From the NCBI GenBank assembly GCA_937884485.1, contig CALGCG010000128.1, forward strand, positions 25,222 to 89,221: 64,000 bases of DNA, given 5' to 3'. This stretch comes from an uncultured Bacteroidales bacterium. Its GTDB lineage: Bacteria > Bacteroidota > Bacteroidia > Bacteroidales > P3. The notes beneath the pieces are model-generated. The model did no database searches. It saw nothing but the letters and a program-made list of their open reading frames with translations, and was not told where the DNA came from. Below are positions 14,416-22,639 of the stretch, piece after piece; the stretch's first letter is position 1, and every line of letters starts with the position of its first letter. A program made the translations under genes and the position numbers.

Positions 14416-15054
14416 ATGATTATGAAACGTATCATCCTTACAATCATCACCTTGCTGACTTACGCCAGCTGCTCGGGACAACCGAATCAAGTAGTGAAAA
14501 GTGAAAAAGTGAGTAGTGCACCGACCGAAAACAGATCAAAAAAGGATAACACAATGAACAAGATCGTCATTTTCTTCTCCCACGCGGGCGACAACTACAG
14601 CGTGGGCAACATCGAGGTGGGCAACACCAAAATCGTGGCCGACTATATCAGCAAGCTGACCGGCGCCGACCAATATGAAATCGTCACCCACAAGTACGAC
14701 GGCATGGCCTACACGCCGCTCATCAAGCTGGCGCAGGAAGAAGCCAACCGCGGCGAGCGGCCGCCCTATGAAGGCCAGGCGCCAGACCTGAGCCAGTACG
14801 ACACCGTCTTCATCGGCGGCCCCGTGTGGTGGGGCACCTATCCGCAGGTGATGTTCACCCTGTTCAAGGACATCGACCTCGCCGGCAAGACCGTCATCCC
14901 CTTCACCACCCACGAAGGCAGCGGCCTGGCCAACTGCGTCAGCGACGTGAAGAAGGCCTTCCCCAAGGCCCGTGTCGCCGCCGGCTGGAGCATTTACGGC
15001 CACGAAGTGCGTTCGCACCGCGACAAGGTCGAGAAGTGGATTAAAAGTCTTTGA
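14416..15054 (+). CDS. exported (lipoprotein-type) flavodoxin
   Basis: About 212 aa. The N-terminus is a lipoprotein signal (MKRIILTIITLLTYASCSGQ); ATGs at 14416 and 14422 both serve it. A low-complexity linker is followed by a complete flavodoxin domain (IVIFFSHAGDNYSVGN, FIGGPVWWGTYP, PFTTHEGSGL). Flavodoxin domains bind FMN and are normally cytoplasmic, so an N-terminal export signal is unusual. Reading upstream of 14416 passes through the promoter and is rejected. A second lipoprotein flavodoxin is at 21994, and both may share an AraC-type site with the DUF362 gene. Confidence 0.85.
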   Translation: MIMKRIILTIITLLTYASCSGQPNQVVKSEKVSSAPTENRSKKDNTMNKIVIFFSHAGDNYSVGNIEVGNTKIVADYISKLTGADQYEIVTHKYDGMAYTPLIKLAQEEANRGERPPYEGQAPDLSQYDTVFIGGPVWWGTYPQVMFTLFKDIDLAGKTVIPFTTHEGSGLANCVSDVKKAFPKARVAAGWSIYGHEVRSHRDKVEKWIKSL

Positions 15055-15172
15055 ATAAGGTTTAAGACCTTATGAAGAAGGGACTTGCACTAATTCAATT
15101 TCCACGAAATAATACCATGAAAAGGAGGCCGTGGAGCTGACGCCCGGCTTCCGCACCGAACTGATGGAGCAG

Positions 15173-15208
15173 CGAGAGCAGAGTGATGCTCGCATCAACT
15201 CTGCCGAG
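15173..15208. repeat. AGCAGAG hairpin repeat
   Basis: CGAGAGCAGAGTGATGC, a 2-nt loop and GCATCAACTCTGCCGAG form a hairpin. The same outer sequence (CGAGAGCAGAG ... CTCTGCCGAG) encloses a different stem at 40319-40351 inside the macrodomain gene. Confidence 0.55.
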
Positions 15209-15291
15209 TCGCGACTGAAGTCGAGTGAAACTCAATGGCTCGAGCCCGTCGACGACGAACTATTTACAAGACAGCCCCCCATCACACCACA

Positions 15292-15318
15292 GCGCAGCAG
15301 AGAGACCCTCTGCTGCGC
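15292..15318. repeat. perfect 11-bp hairpin after the cupin fragment
   Basis: GCGCAGCAGAG, loop AGACC, CTCTGCTGCGC. There is no U-tract, so it is not a classical terminator. The stem core AGCAGAG is shared with the repeats at 15173 and 40319. Confidence 0.5.
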
Positions 15319-15370
15319 TGTCGCTGTCCCTGTGTGAAAAAATAAATTTGGCAGAATAGAATATTATGTG

Positions 15371-15380
15371 TATTTTTGCA
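15371..15380 (+). promoter_or_regulatory. promoter -7 box upstream of the structured leader
   Basis: TATTTTTGCA, preceded by AT-rich sequence. Transcription from here would start near 15386 and produce a leader of about 260 nt, including the long hairpin at 15470-15583, before the restriction-modification gene. Confidence 0.55.
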
Positions 15381-15469
15381 CCGTCGATTTAAAAACAACA
15401 ATATATGGCATAAACAAAGAGAATAAAGAATAGATAACGACATAATATAAAGCGTTTTTGCTTTTCAAG

Positions 15470-15583
15470 GTGTACGGAAATCTCGACAATTTCTATACTA
15501 TCACTCGAGAAAGCAGAACGCTCACGGTGTTACCCGTGGGCTTTCTCGTTTGTGATAGTAGGTAGTCGAGAACCTCCGTACAC
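15470..15583 (+). ncRNA. long multi-helix hairpin (unclassified structured element)
   Basis: Five nested complementary blocks pair in order: GTGTACGGA/TCCGTACAC (15470-15478/15575-15583), TCTCGAC/GTCGAGA (15481/15565), TACTATCAC/GTGATAGTA (15496/15552), CGAGAAAGC/GCTTTCTCG (15506/15540) and CACGG/CCGTG (15523/15534). The result is one rod of about 114 nt with small internal loops. A promoter lies 90 nt upstream and a CCGCGG plus T7 stretch follows at about 15593-15605. It may be a regulatory leader of the restriction gene, an independent small RNA, or a palindromic mobile element. I do not recognise a known RNA family. Confidence 0.5.
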
Positions 15584-15605
15584 GACAGAAGTCCGCGGTT
15601 TTTTT

Positions 15606-15649
15606 ATGGTGCTTGGAAAGCAAACGAATACAACGATACCAAGCACCAT
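15606..15649 (+). promoter_or_regulatory. inverted repeat overlapping the start codon of the RM gene
   Basis: ATGGTGCTTGG (15606-15616) and CCAAGCACCAT (15639-15649) are perfectly complementary over 11 bp with a 22-nt loop. The second arm ends inside the ATG at 15648, so folding would hide the start codon. The first arm carries an in-frame ATG (15606) that could start a protein 14 residues longer. Confidence 0.5.
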
Positions 15650-18600
15650 GAGTAATTTCCAGCAAGTAATCAACCGCTACCGTGAACAGTCCCATTCCGA
15701 AGCCGACAAAGGCAAACGTTTCGAACGTCTGATGCAGGCGATGCTCCACACCCTGCCTCCCTATTGCAACGAGTTACAGCAGGTGTGGCTTTGGAACGAG
15801 TTCCCATTTCGCCAAAGTATATCTCTCCACGACACCGGCATCGACCTCGTGGCACAGACCAACGAGGGCTCTTATTGGGCTATCCAATGCAAGTGCTACC
15901 GAGCCGATACCAAAATCGACAAAGGTGATACAGACACCTTTTTAACTTCTTCGGCCCGTGCCTTTACTGATGGCGACGGCAAGAAGCATTATTTCTCCTT
16001 CCGCCTGTGGGTCGACACCACTGAAGGTGGATTTACTTCTACGGCGGCCGAAAGCTTCAAAGGGCAGATGATTCCTGCTTCGGTGCTTCATCTAAACGAA
16101 CTGGCCGAGATGCCTATTGATTGGGAAGAACTTGATCGCGGTATCAGCGGCACCAAAGCCATCACCCAACACAAGAAGGTGCTACCCCACCAGCAGGAAG
16201 CCATCGACAATGCCTTAAGTTATTTCAGCGACCATGACCGTGGCAAACTCATCATGGCATGCGGCACCGGCAAGACCTTCACCTCGTTGCGCATTGCCGA
16301 AGCCCTTGGTACGCAGGCTGCCAGCCTGCGAGAGACCAAGGTGTTGTTCCTCGTTCCCAGCATTGCCCTCCTCGGCCAAACACTTCGTGAATGGAGTTTC
16401 GATGCATCGAAGCCTATCCGTCCCATGTGCATCTGCTCCGATAGCGAGGTAAGCCGCACTCACACCAAGGACGACGACACCAACCAGATGACCGTCGAGG
16501 AGCTGGCCTTCCCCGCCTCCACCAGCGTTGAACAAATCAAACAGCAATATTTCGCACTCCAGCACGACAACCGCAAGGGCATGCTGGTGGTCTTTTCCAC
16601 CTACCAGAGCATCGAGCGCATCGCCGCCACACAAACTGCCATCGGAGACGAGCTGACCTTCGACCTCATCATCTGCGACGAGGCCCATCGCACCACCGGC
16701 GTCACACTCAAAGGCGATGACGAGAGTGCATTTGTGCGTGTACACGACAACGGTTTCATCCGAGGTCGCAAACGAATGTATATGACCGCCACACCTCGCC
16801 TGTACAAAGCCGAGGACCAACAACGCGCCCGCGAACGCGAGGCCTACCTCTGCTCGATGGACGATGCAGAAATCTATGGTGACGAGTTCTACCGTCTGGG
16901 CTTCGGTGAGGCGGTGGACAAGAACCTCCTCTCCGACTACAAGGTACTTATCCTCAACGTGGAGCCTGGCGATGTCAGCACCGAGGTGCAGGTGGCCCTC
17001 TCCGGCCTCGATGCCGCCGTGCAGAAGGAGGTGGACACCGACGATATGGCCAAGCTCATCGGCGTTATCAACGCCCTAAGCAAGCGCAGCCGCTACGACA
17101 ACCGCCTTTTGCGCGAGATCGACCCGCAGCCGATGCACCGCGCCGTGGCTTTCTGTCAGAATATCAAGGTCAGCAAGGCCATCACCGCCGCCTTCAATGC
17201 CTGCGCCGAAAGCTATTACGAGAGCCTTACGCCCGCAGAGCGCGAGGGGCTGGTGCGCGTCGAAGCGCGCCACGTGGACGGCAGCATGGGTGCCGCCCGT
17301 CGCGAAGAGCATCTCGGCTGGCTGAAGCGCACCCGCACCGACGGCCTCGACTGCCACCTGCTCTCCAATGTGCGCTGCCTGAGCGAGGGTGTAGATGTGC
17401 CGTCGCTGGATGCTGTGGTCTTCCTCGCCGCCAAGAACTCGCAGGTCGACGTGGTGCAGAGCGTGGGCCGTGTGATGCGACGCGCCGAAGGCAAGAAGTA
17501 TGGATATATCATCATCCCCATCGTGGTGCCGAGCGACGTGGACCCCGAGAAGGCCCTCGACGATAGCAAGACCTATGCCGTTGTGTGGGACATCCTCAAC
17601 GCCCTGCGTGCCCACGACGACCGCTTCAACGCGATGGTCAACAAGATAGAGCTGAACCGCAAGCGCCCCGATGCCGTGCAGCTGGTACGCCCCGGCAGCC
17701 AATGGATTGGACAAGGCGGAGGAAAGACGGATGATGAGTCGGACGGCGACGGCCTCACCGCAGCCGAGCCAATGACAGCGTTGCAGGCACAGCTGGAGAT
17801 GCGCTTCGAGCAATTGCAGAATGTCATTTTCGCCCGCATGGTGCAAAAGGTGGGCAGCAAACGCTACTGGGAGCAGTGGGCCAGCGACGTGGCCAAAATT
17901 GCCGAAAAGCATATTGCCCAGATAAACCAACTGATTGCAGAGGAACCGAAAGCCCGACGAGAATTTGACCGCTTCATCAAAGGTCTGCACAAGGACATCA
18001 ACCCATCGGTCAGCGGGCCGCAGGCGGTGGAGATGCTGGCGCAGCATATCATCACCCAGCCGGTATTCGAAGCCTTGTTCGACAGCTACGCCTTTACCGC
18101 CAACAATCCTGTCAGCAAGGCGATGAGCAAGATTGTCACACTGCTGAACGAGAAGATTGACGAGGCTGACAGAAAGAGCCTTGACGCCTTCTACCGCAGC
18201 GTACGCAAACGTGCCGAGGGTATCGACAATGCAGAAGCTAAGCAGAAGATTGTGGTGGAACTCTACGACAAGTTCTTCACTACAGCATTCCCAAAGGTGA
18301 AAGAGCAGTTGGGCATCGTCTATACTCCTGTCGAAGTGGTGGACTTCATCATCCACAGCGTGGAGCATGTGTTGCAGGATCAGTTCGGTCGCTCGCTGAA
18401 CGATCGTGGTGTGAAAATCATCGACCCCTTCACCGGCACAGGCACCTTCATCACGCGTCTACTGCAGAGCGGTATCATCCACGACTTGGAGTACAAATAC
18501 AAGAACGAAATCTTTGCCAACGAGATCGTACTGTTGGCCTACTATATCGCCAGCGTCAACATCGAAAATGTCTACCACGACCTCGTTACTGGGACGCAGG

Positions 18601-20654
18601 CTGGCAGCCTGCGGAATCCCGACGACACGTCGCAGGCTGGCAGCCTGCGTCCCAGCGTGTACAGCCCCTTCCCCGGCATCTGCCTTACCGACACTTTCGA
18701 ACTCGGCGAACAGATGTACGCCAAACAGAGCGGCCGCACCCGCCAGAAAGAGATAGCGGGCTTGGAGACCCCATTTGTGGAAAACAGCAAGCGCGTGCAG
18801 AAACAGTTGGACAGCCCGATAACCGTAATCATTGGCAACCCGCCGTATTCTATTGGTCAAAAGAGCGCTAACGACAATGCGCAAAACCAACACTATCCAT
18901 TATTGGAAGATATTGTCCAAAAGAAATATGTTGAGGGAAGCTCTGCCAGTTTAAATAAATTCGCCTATGACTCATATGTAAAAGCATTCCGATGGGCGAC
19001 GGATAGAATTACTGAAAATCATGGAATAGTTGCGTTTATAACCAATTCAGGATGGATTGAAAGCAATGCTGCTGATGTTTTTAGAAAGTGTATTGAAAAA
19101 GAGTTTAGCGATATATATGTTATAAATTTACGAGGTGCTATTAGATCCAATATGGGAAACAAAGAAGGACTTAAACGAGAAGGAGGAAATGTATTTGGAA
19201 TCCTGACAGGTGTCGCCATAACAATCCTTGTAAAAAAAGAAAAGAATACTTCTAAAACGGCTAATATACACTACTTTAATATAGATGACTATCTTGAACG
19301 ACAAGAAAAATTGAATTATCTAAAGATAAAGAAATCTATTTCATCGTTGATGTTTACAACAATTAGTCCCAACGAACACGGAGATTGGATTAATCACCGT
19401 AAAATGTCTTTTTTAAATTATATTCCCCTATCTCCTATGAAAAAAGGCAATGAGAATGAAAAATCATTTTTCTTGCAGCAGGTTATTGGAGTCTCAACAA
19501 ATCGTGATGTATGGGTTTATAACTTTAGCTCCAATAGTTTGTTGCATAATATGCATGAAATGATTGACAACTACAACGAACAGCGCATAATGTTATCAAA
19601 GGGGGAAATAAACACGGTGACGAATGATGAGTCTAAAATTAGTTGGAGTGTTAACCTAATCAAAGATGTAACAAACAACAAACCTATTTTACTGCAAGAA
19701 GATTATGCTATAGTTTGTGATTATCGACCATTTACAAAACAATTATTGTACTATACCCGCGATGTAATTGAACGTCCCGGACAATGGCGAACCATATTCC
19801 CTAGTCTCACTTATACAAATATAGTAATTTGTATAACAGGAGTTGGAAGTGTTGATTTTCATTGTTTAATTTCAGATAGTATTGCAGACTTATGCTTTGT
19901 AAAACAAGGGAATGGAGGAGCCCAATGCTTTCCCCTCTACTGGTACGAAGAGCGCAAGGCATCGCAGGCATCGCTGTTTGATGATGGCAAGGACAAATAT
20001 ATACGGCACGATGCCATCACGGACTTTATCCTCAAGCGGGCACAGGGACAGTATGGGCCTAAGGTGACGAAGGAGGACATCTTCTACTATGTCTACGGCT
20101 TCCTGCACTATCCGACCTACCGCGAGACCTTTGCCAACGACCTGAAGATGATGCTGCCGCGACTGCCGCTGGTGGAGAAGGCCGAGGACTTCTGGGCCTT
20201 CAGCCGCGCCGGGCGCGAGCTGGCCGACCTGCACCTGAACTACGAGCAGGTACCAGCCACGAAAGAGGTGGTGGTGGACTGGCACAATATGCTGCCAGGC
20301 GTCGCCGACACCGACACGCCAGAGAAGCTCTACCGCGTGGTGCAGATGAAGTTTGGCAGGAATGGGAAAGACAAGGACAAGAGCGTCATCGAGTACAACC
20401 CCTACATTACCCTGCGCAATATACCCCTGCGGGCCTACGACTACGTGGTGAACGGCAAGAGTGCCATCGAATGGATTATGGAGCGCTACTGCGACAAGGT
20501 GGACAAAAAAAGCGGCATCCGCAACGACGCCAACCAGTGGGGCATCGAGCACGGCAACCCCAAATACCCGTTAGACCTATTGCAGAGCATCATCACCCTC
20601 AGCCTCCGCACCCTCGACATTGTGGACGGATTGCCGAAGATGTCGTTTGAGTGA
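15648..20654 (+). CDS. single-polypeptide restriction-modification enzyme (type I/ISP-like: nuclease-helicase-methyltransferase-specificity)
   Basis: 1668 aa in one chain. An Mrr-like PD-(D/E)XK nuclease lies near residues 40-90 (GIDLVAQ, then WAIQCKCY). A superfamily-2 helicase/translocase follows (MACGTGKTF near 203, CDEAHRTTG near 343, SVGRVMRRAEG), then an N6-adenine methyltransferase (DPFTGTGTF near 926, NPPYSIG near 1063) and a C-terminal target-recognition region. Such enzymes cut unmodified foreign DNA and methylate the host site. About 18840-19920 (residues 1065-1425) is much more AT-rich than the rest, as expected if the recognition module was exchanged. GC-rich repeats are inserted in frame at 16308-16333 and 18588-18655. 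Confidence 0.88.
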   Translation: MSNFQQVINRYREQSHSEADKGKRFERLMQAMLHTLPPYCNELQQVWLWNEFPFRQSISLHDTGIDLVAQTNEGSYWAIQCKCYRADTKIDKGDTDTFLTSSARAFTDGDGKKHYFSFRLWVDTTEGGFTSTAAESFKGQMIPASVLHLNELAEMPIDWEELDRGISGTKAITQHKKVLPHQQEAIDNALSYFSDHDRGKLIMACGTGKTFTSLRIAEALGTQAASLRETKVLFLVPSIALLGQTLREWSFDASKPIRPMCICSDSEVSRTHTKDDDTNQMTVEELAFPASTSVEQIKQQYFALQHDNRKGMLVVFSTYQSIERIAATQTAIGDELTFDLIICDEAHRTTGVTLKGDDESAFVRVHDNGFIRGRKRMYMTATPRLYKAEDQQRAREREAYLCSMDDAEIYGDEFYRLGFGEAVDKNLLSDYKVLILNVEPGDVSTEVQVALSGLDAAVQKEVDTDDMAKLIGVINALSKRSRYDNRLLREIDPQPMHRAVAFCQNIKVSKAITAAFNACAESYYESLTPAEREGLVRVEARHVDGSMGAARREEHLGWLKRTRTDGLDCHLLSNVRCLSEGVDVPSLDAVVFLAAKNSQVDVVQSVGRVMRRAEGKKYGYIIIPIVVPSDVDPEKALDDSKTYAVVWDILNALRAHDDRFNAMVNKIELNRKRPDAVQLVRPGSQWIGQGGGKTDDESDGDGLTAAEPMTALQAQLEMRFEQLQNVIFARMVQKVGSKRYWEQWASDVAKIAEKHIAQINQLIAEEPKARREFDRFIKGLHKDINPSVSGPQAVEMLAQHIITQPVFEALFDSYAFTANNPVSKAMSKIVTLLNEKIDEADRKSLDAFYRSVRKRAEGIDNAEAKQKIVVELYDKFFTTAFPKVKEQLGIVYTPVEVVDFIIHSVEHVLQDQFGRSLNDRGVKIIDPFTGTGTFITRLLQSGIIHDLEYKYKNEIFANEIVLLAYYIASVNIENVYHDLVTGTQAGSLRNPDDTSQAGSLRPSVYSPFPGICLTDTFELGEQMYAKQSGRTRQKEIAGLETPFVENSKRVQKQLDSPITVIIGNPPYSIGQKSANDNAQNQHYPLLEDIVQKKYVEGSSASLNKFAYDSYVKAFRWATDRITENHGIVAFITNSGWIESNAADVFRKCIEKEFSDIYVINLRGAIRSNMGNKEGLKREGGNVFGILTGVAITILVKKEKNTSKTANIHYFNIDDYLERQEKLNYLKIKKSISSLMFTTISPNEHGDWINHRKMSFLNYIPLSPMKKGNENEKSFFLQQVIGVSTNRDVWVYNFSSNSLLHNMHEMIDNYNEQRIMLSKGEINTVTNDESKISWSVNLIKDVTNNKPILLQEDYAIVCDYRPFTKQLLYYTRDVIERPGQWRTIFPSLTYTNIVICITGVGSVDFHCLISDSIADLCFVKQGNGGAQCFPLYWYEERKASQASLFDDGKDKYIRHDAITDFILKRAQGQYGPKVTKEDIFYYVYGFLHYPTYRETFANDLKMMLPRLPLVEKAEDFWAFSRAGRELADLHLNYEQVPATKEVVVDWHNMLPGVADTDTPEKLYRVVQMKFGRNGKDKDKSVIEYNPYITLRNIPLRAYDYVVNGKSAIEWIMERYCDKVDKKSGIRNDANQWGIEHGNPKYPLDLLQSIITLSLRTLDIVDGLPKMSFE
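16308..16333. repeat. GC-rich palindromic repeat in frame in the RM gene
   Basis: ACGCAGGCTGCCAGCCTGCG encodes TQAASLR between helicase motif I and the following strand. A member of the family also found at 18588-18655. Confidence 0.6.
18588..18655. repeat. double GC-rich palindromic repeat in frame in the RM gene
   Basis: Two copies of CGCAGGCTGGCAGCCTGCG stand 16 nt apart, bounded by CTGGGA and TCCCAG. They encode TQAGSLRN...TSQAGSLRP within the methyltransferase domain, between the SAM-binding motif and NPPY, where family members would have a loop. Confidence 0.65.
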
Positions 20655-20703
20655 CCCGTCAACGGAGGAGCACTGCAGTTACCATAGTCTCACCATGGAC
20701 CGA

Positions 20704-20771
20704 GGTAAAGTTTGAGTAAACTTTGAGTAAAGGGGGCGTAAAACCTATAGGGTTCTGCACCCCCTCTTTTT
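20704..20771 (+). terminator. terminator of the RM gene with an upstream 11-nt tandem
   Basis: AGGGGGCGTAAAACC pairs imperfectly with GGGTTCTGCACCCCCT and is followed by CTTTTT. Just before it are two 11-nt units (AAAGTTTGAGT, AAACTTTGAGT). The rest of the 310-nt gap to the DUF362 gene holds the operator/promoter at 20813-20856 and the TAACGCA repeat. Confidence 0.7.
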
Positions 20772-20812
20772 GTTTGCACGGGCGGTGGCAGGCAAAATGT
20801 GAAACAATCACC

Positions 20813-20856
20813 GCATTATGTGCATGTCTATGTGCGGAAAATTGTGTATTTTTGCA
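20813..20856 (+). promoter_or_regulatory. promoter with putative AraC-type operator (DUF362 gene)
   Basis: TATTTTTGCA at 20847-20856, preceded 8 nt upstream by GCATTATGTGCAT...CTATGTGCGGA (20813-20838). The site and spacing match those before the exported flavodoxin at 14416. Confidence 0.6.
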
Positions 20857-20904
20857 GCGGTTTGTATATGGTAATTTATAGTATAACTATTTAATAATTA
20901 GAAC

Positions 20905-20950
20905 ATAAACCAACACACTGACGCATTAACGCAATAACACACTAACGCAT
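20905..20950. repeat. TAACGCA tandem repeat in the DUF362 leader
   Basis: Units of about 9-10 nt (CTGACGCAT, TAACGCAAT, ACTAACGCAT) lie between the promoter and the start codon, giving a leader of about 100 nt. Confidence 0.5.
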
Positions 20951-20964
20951 TATATTGTATTGAT

Positions 20965-21990
20965 ATGAAGAAAGTATTTATGCTTATGGCGGCCGCCGCG
21001 ATGATGATGGTCGGCTGCAAACAGAACAACAACCAGCCCGTCGAGGCTCAGGAACCCGTCCAGGAGGGTGCCGCCGTCTACATGACCCGCGACATCAGCC
21101 CCGAGGCCCTCGTCAAAATCTACGAAGCCCTGGGCGTGAAGGCCGAAGGCCGCGTGGCCGTCAAGATCTCCACCGGCGAAGGCTCCAACCCCAACTACCT
21201 GAAGCCCGAGCTTATCCGCCTGCTCGTCGACACCGTGCACGGCACCATCGTGGAGTGCAACACCGCCTACGGCAACGCCCCCGAGGACAAGAAGGACGAG
21301 CGCACCACCTCCGCCAACCACTGGAAAATCATTGAGCGCCACGGCTTCATCCCCATGTTCAAGGTCGACATTATGGACGAAGAGGGCGAGATCCGCATCC
21401 CCGTCAAGGACAGCACCCACATCAAGTACGACATCGTGGGCAGCCACATCGACAACTACGACTTCATGATTGCCCTCAACCACTTCAAGGGTCACCCCAT
21501 GGGTGGCTACGGCGGAGCCCTGAAGAACCTCTCCATCGGCTGCGCCAGCGCCAACGGCAAGGCCTACATCCACTCCAGCGGCAAGATGGAGAAACTCGAC
21601 ATCGCCAAGCTCTGGACGCCCGAATTCATCGGCGACCAGGACGGCTTCCTCGAGAGCATGGCCGCCGCCGCACAGGCTGTGGTCAACCACTTCAACGGCA
21701 AGAAGGGCATCATCTACATCAGCGTGATGAACAACATGAGCATCGACTGCGACTGCGTGGACCATCCCACCCCCGTCAAGCTGCAGGACTACGGCATCCT
21801 GGCCTCCACCGACCCCGTGGCCCTCGACCAGGCCTGCGTCGACATCATCAACAACATGGAAGTCACGCCCGACAACGACCCCACCACCCTCACCGAGCGC
21901 ATCGACAAGCAGCACGGCATCCACACCATCGAGCATGCCGAGAAAATCGGCCTCGGCACCCGCAAGTATCACATTGTCAGCATCGACTAA
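20965..21990 (+). CDS. DUF362-domain lipoprotein
   Basis: The 341-aa protein starts with a lipoprotein signal (MMMVGC, acylated Cys). It shows the DUF362 core: KISTGEGSNPNYL, IVECNTAYG, ALNHFKGHPMGGYGGALKN, SIGCAS, DPVALDQACVDI. DUF362 domains are often linked to iron-sulfur proteins and have no settled biochemical role; they are usually cytoplasmic, so the lipid anchor is noteworthy. The exported flavodoxin follows 3 nt downstream, so the two are almost certainly co-transcribed and may work together at the envelope. Confidence 0.88.
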   Translation: MKKVFMLMAAAAMMMVGCKQNNNQPVEAQEPVQEGAAVYMTRDISPEALVKIYEALGVKAEGRVAVKISTGEGSNPNYLKPELIRLLVDTVHGTIVECNTAYGNAPEDKKDERTTSANHWKIIERHGFIPMFKVDIMDEEGEIRIPVKDSTHIKYDIVGSHIDNYDFMIALNHFKGHPMGGYGGALKNLSIGCASANGKAYIHSSGKMEKLDIAKLWTPEFIGDQDGFLESMAAAAQAVVNHFNGKKGIIYISVMNNMSIDCDCVDHPTPVKLQDYGILASTDPVALDQACVDIINNMEVTPDNDPTTLTERIDKQHGIHTIEHAEKIGLGTRKYHIVSID

Positions 21991-21993
21991 AAG

Positions 21994-22509
21994 ATGAAAC
22001 ACATCGTAACAACACTCTGCGCAATGGTGCTGCTCTTCAGCACCACCGCCTGTGCGCAGAACAAAAAGGAGAATAAAGAAATGAAGAAGACGCTTGTGGC
22101 CTACTTCTCGGCCACCGGAACCACCAAGGCCGCCGCCCAACAGCTGGCCAAAGAGATGAACGCCGACCTCTTCGAGATTACCCCCGAAGTACCCTACACT
22201 TCGGCCGACCTCGACTGGCGCGACAAGCAGAGCCGCTCCACCAAGGAGATGCAGGACAAGACCTCGCGTCCGGCCATCAAGGGCACATGCCCCAACATCG
22301 CCGACTACGACACCGTATGGATTGGATTCCCCATCTGGTGGTACACAGCCCCCACCATCGTCAACACCTTCATCGAAGCCCACGACCTGAGTGGCAAGAC
22401 GCTCTGTGTATTCGCCACCAGCGGCGGCAGCGGCGTGTCGGGCTCGGCCAAAGACCTCAAAAACGCCTATCCGCAATACCAATGGGGTGAAAGCAGACTG
22501 ATGAACTGA
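21994..22509 (+). CDS. exported (lipoprotein-type) flavodoxin
   Basis: 171 aa with a lipoprotein-like signal (LLFSTTACAQ) followed by a flavodoxin domain (TLVAYFSATGTTKAAAQQLA, WIGFPIWWYTAPTI, FATSGGSGVSGSA). The TGTTKAAA loop binds the FMN phosphate. A second in-frame ATG (22081, MKKTLVAYF) would give a cytoplasmic protein, so dual localisation cannot be excluded, but the upstream ATG lies 3 nt behind the DUF362 stop and supplies a good signal. This is the second exported flavodoxin of the window (see 14416). Confidence 0.87.
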   Translation: MKHIVTTLCAMVLLFSTTACAQNKKENKEMKKTLVAYFSATGTTKAAAQQLAKEMNADLFEITPEVPYTSADLDWRDKQSRSTKEMQDKTSRPAIKGTCPNIADYDTVWIGFPIWWYTAPTIVNTFIEAHDLSGKTLCVFATSGGSGVSGSAKDLKNAYPQYQWGESRLMN

Positions 22510-22515
22510 ACCGCA

Positions 22516-22609
22516 TAGCCCTGCGGGCAGAAATCTCGTAAATCCAGTAAATGTCACTAACGCAGCACATGCGAAGTGAATAATTTACAAGATTTACGAG
22601 ATTTCGCGT
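22516..22609. mobile_element. internally deleted copy of the GxxExxY repeat-bounded cassette
   Basis: The left end reads TAGCCCTGCGGGCAG then AAATCTCGTAAATCCAGTAA (22531-22552). The right end reads AATTTACAAGATTTACG and AGATTT (22582-22604), then CGCG. The right repeat is identical over 23 nt to one repeat of the GxxExxY cassette at 56049-56514. The TAGCCCTnCGGGCAG flank matches that cassette's other end, and the internal CACTTCGCATG matches its CGCTTCGCGGG. Both ends are kept but the gene is missing, as in a MITE relative to its parent. Confidence 0.65.
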
Positions 22610-22639
22610 TGCCAAAGGCAAACAAGAGACTTGGACATG

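Larger units (their letters stand above)
15119..15337 (+). pseudogene. decayed cupin-domain gene fragment
   Basis: The stretch reads EKEAVELTPGF, closely matching EWGKGAVELTPGM of the other damaged cupin gene at 23603 (about 27 shared bases with one insertion). Later it reads TQWLEPVDDELF, the typical end of this cupin family (EWLEPVxDEEY). The middle, which should carry the metal-binding core, has been replaced by an AGCAGAG hairpin repeat (15173-15208). It lacks the N-terminal half and is unlikely to be functional. Confidence 0.5.

Noticed and set aside
20655..20960. A gene in the gap behind the restriction-modification enzyme
   Set aside because: Only a terminator, a promoter with operator and a tandem repeat are visible; no open frame has coding character.
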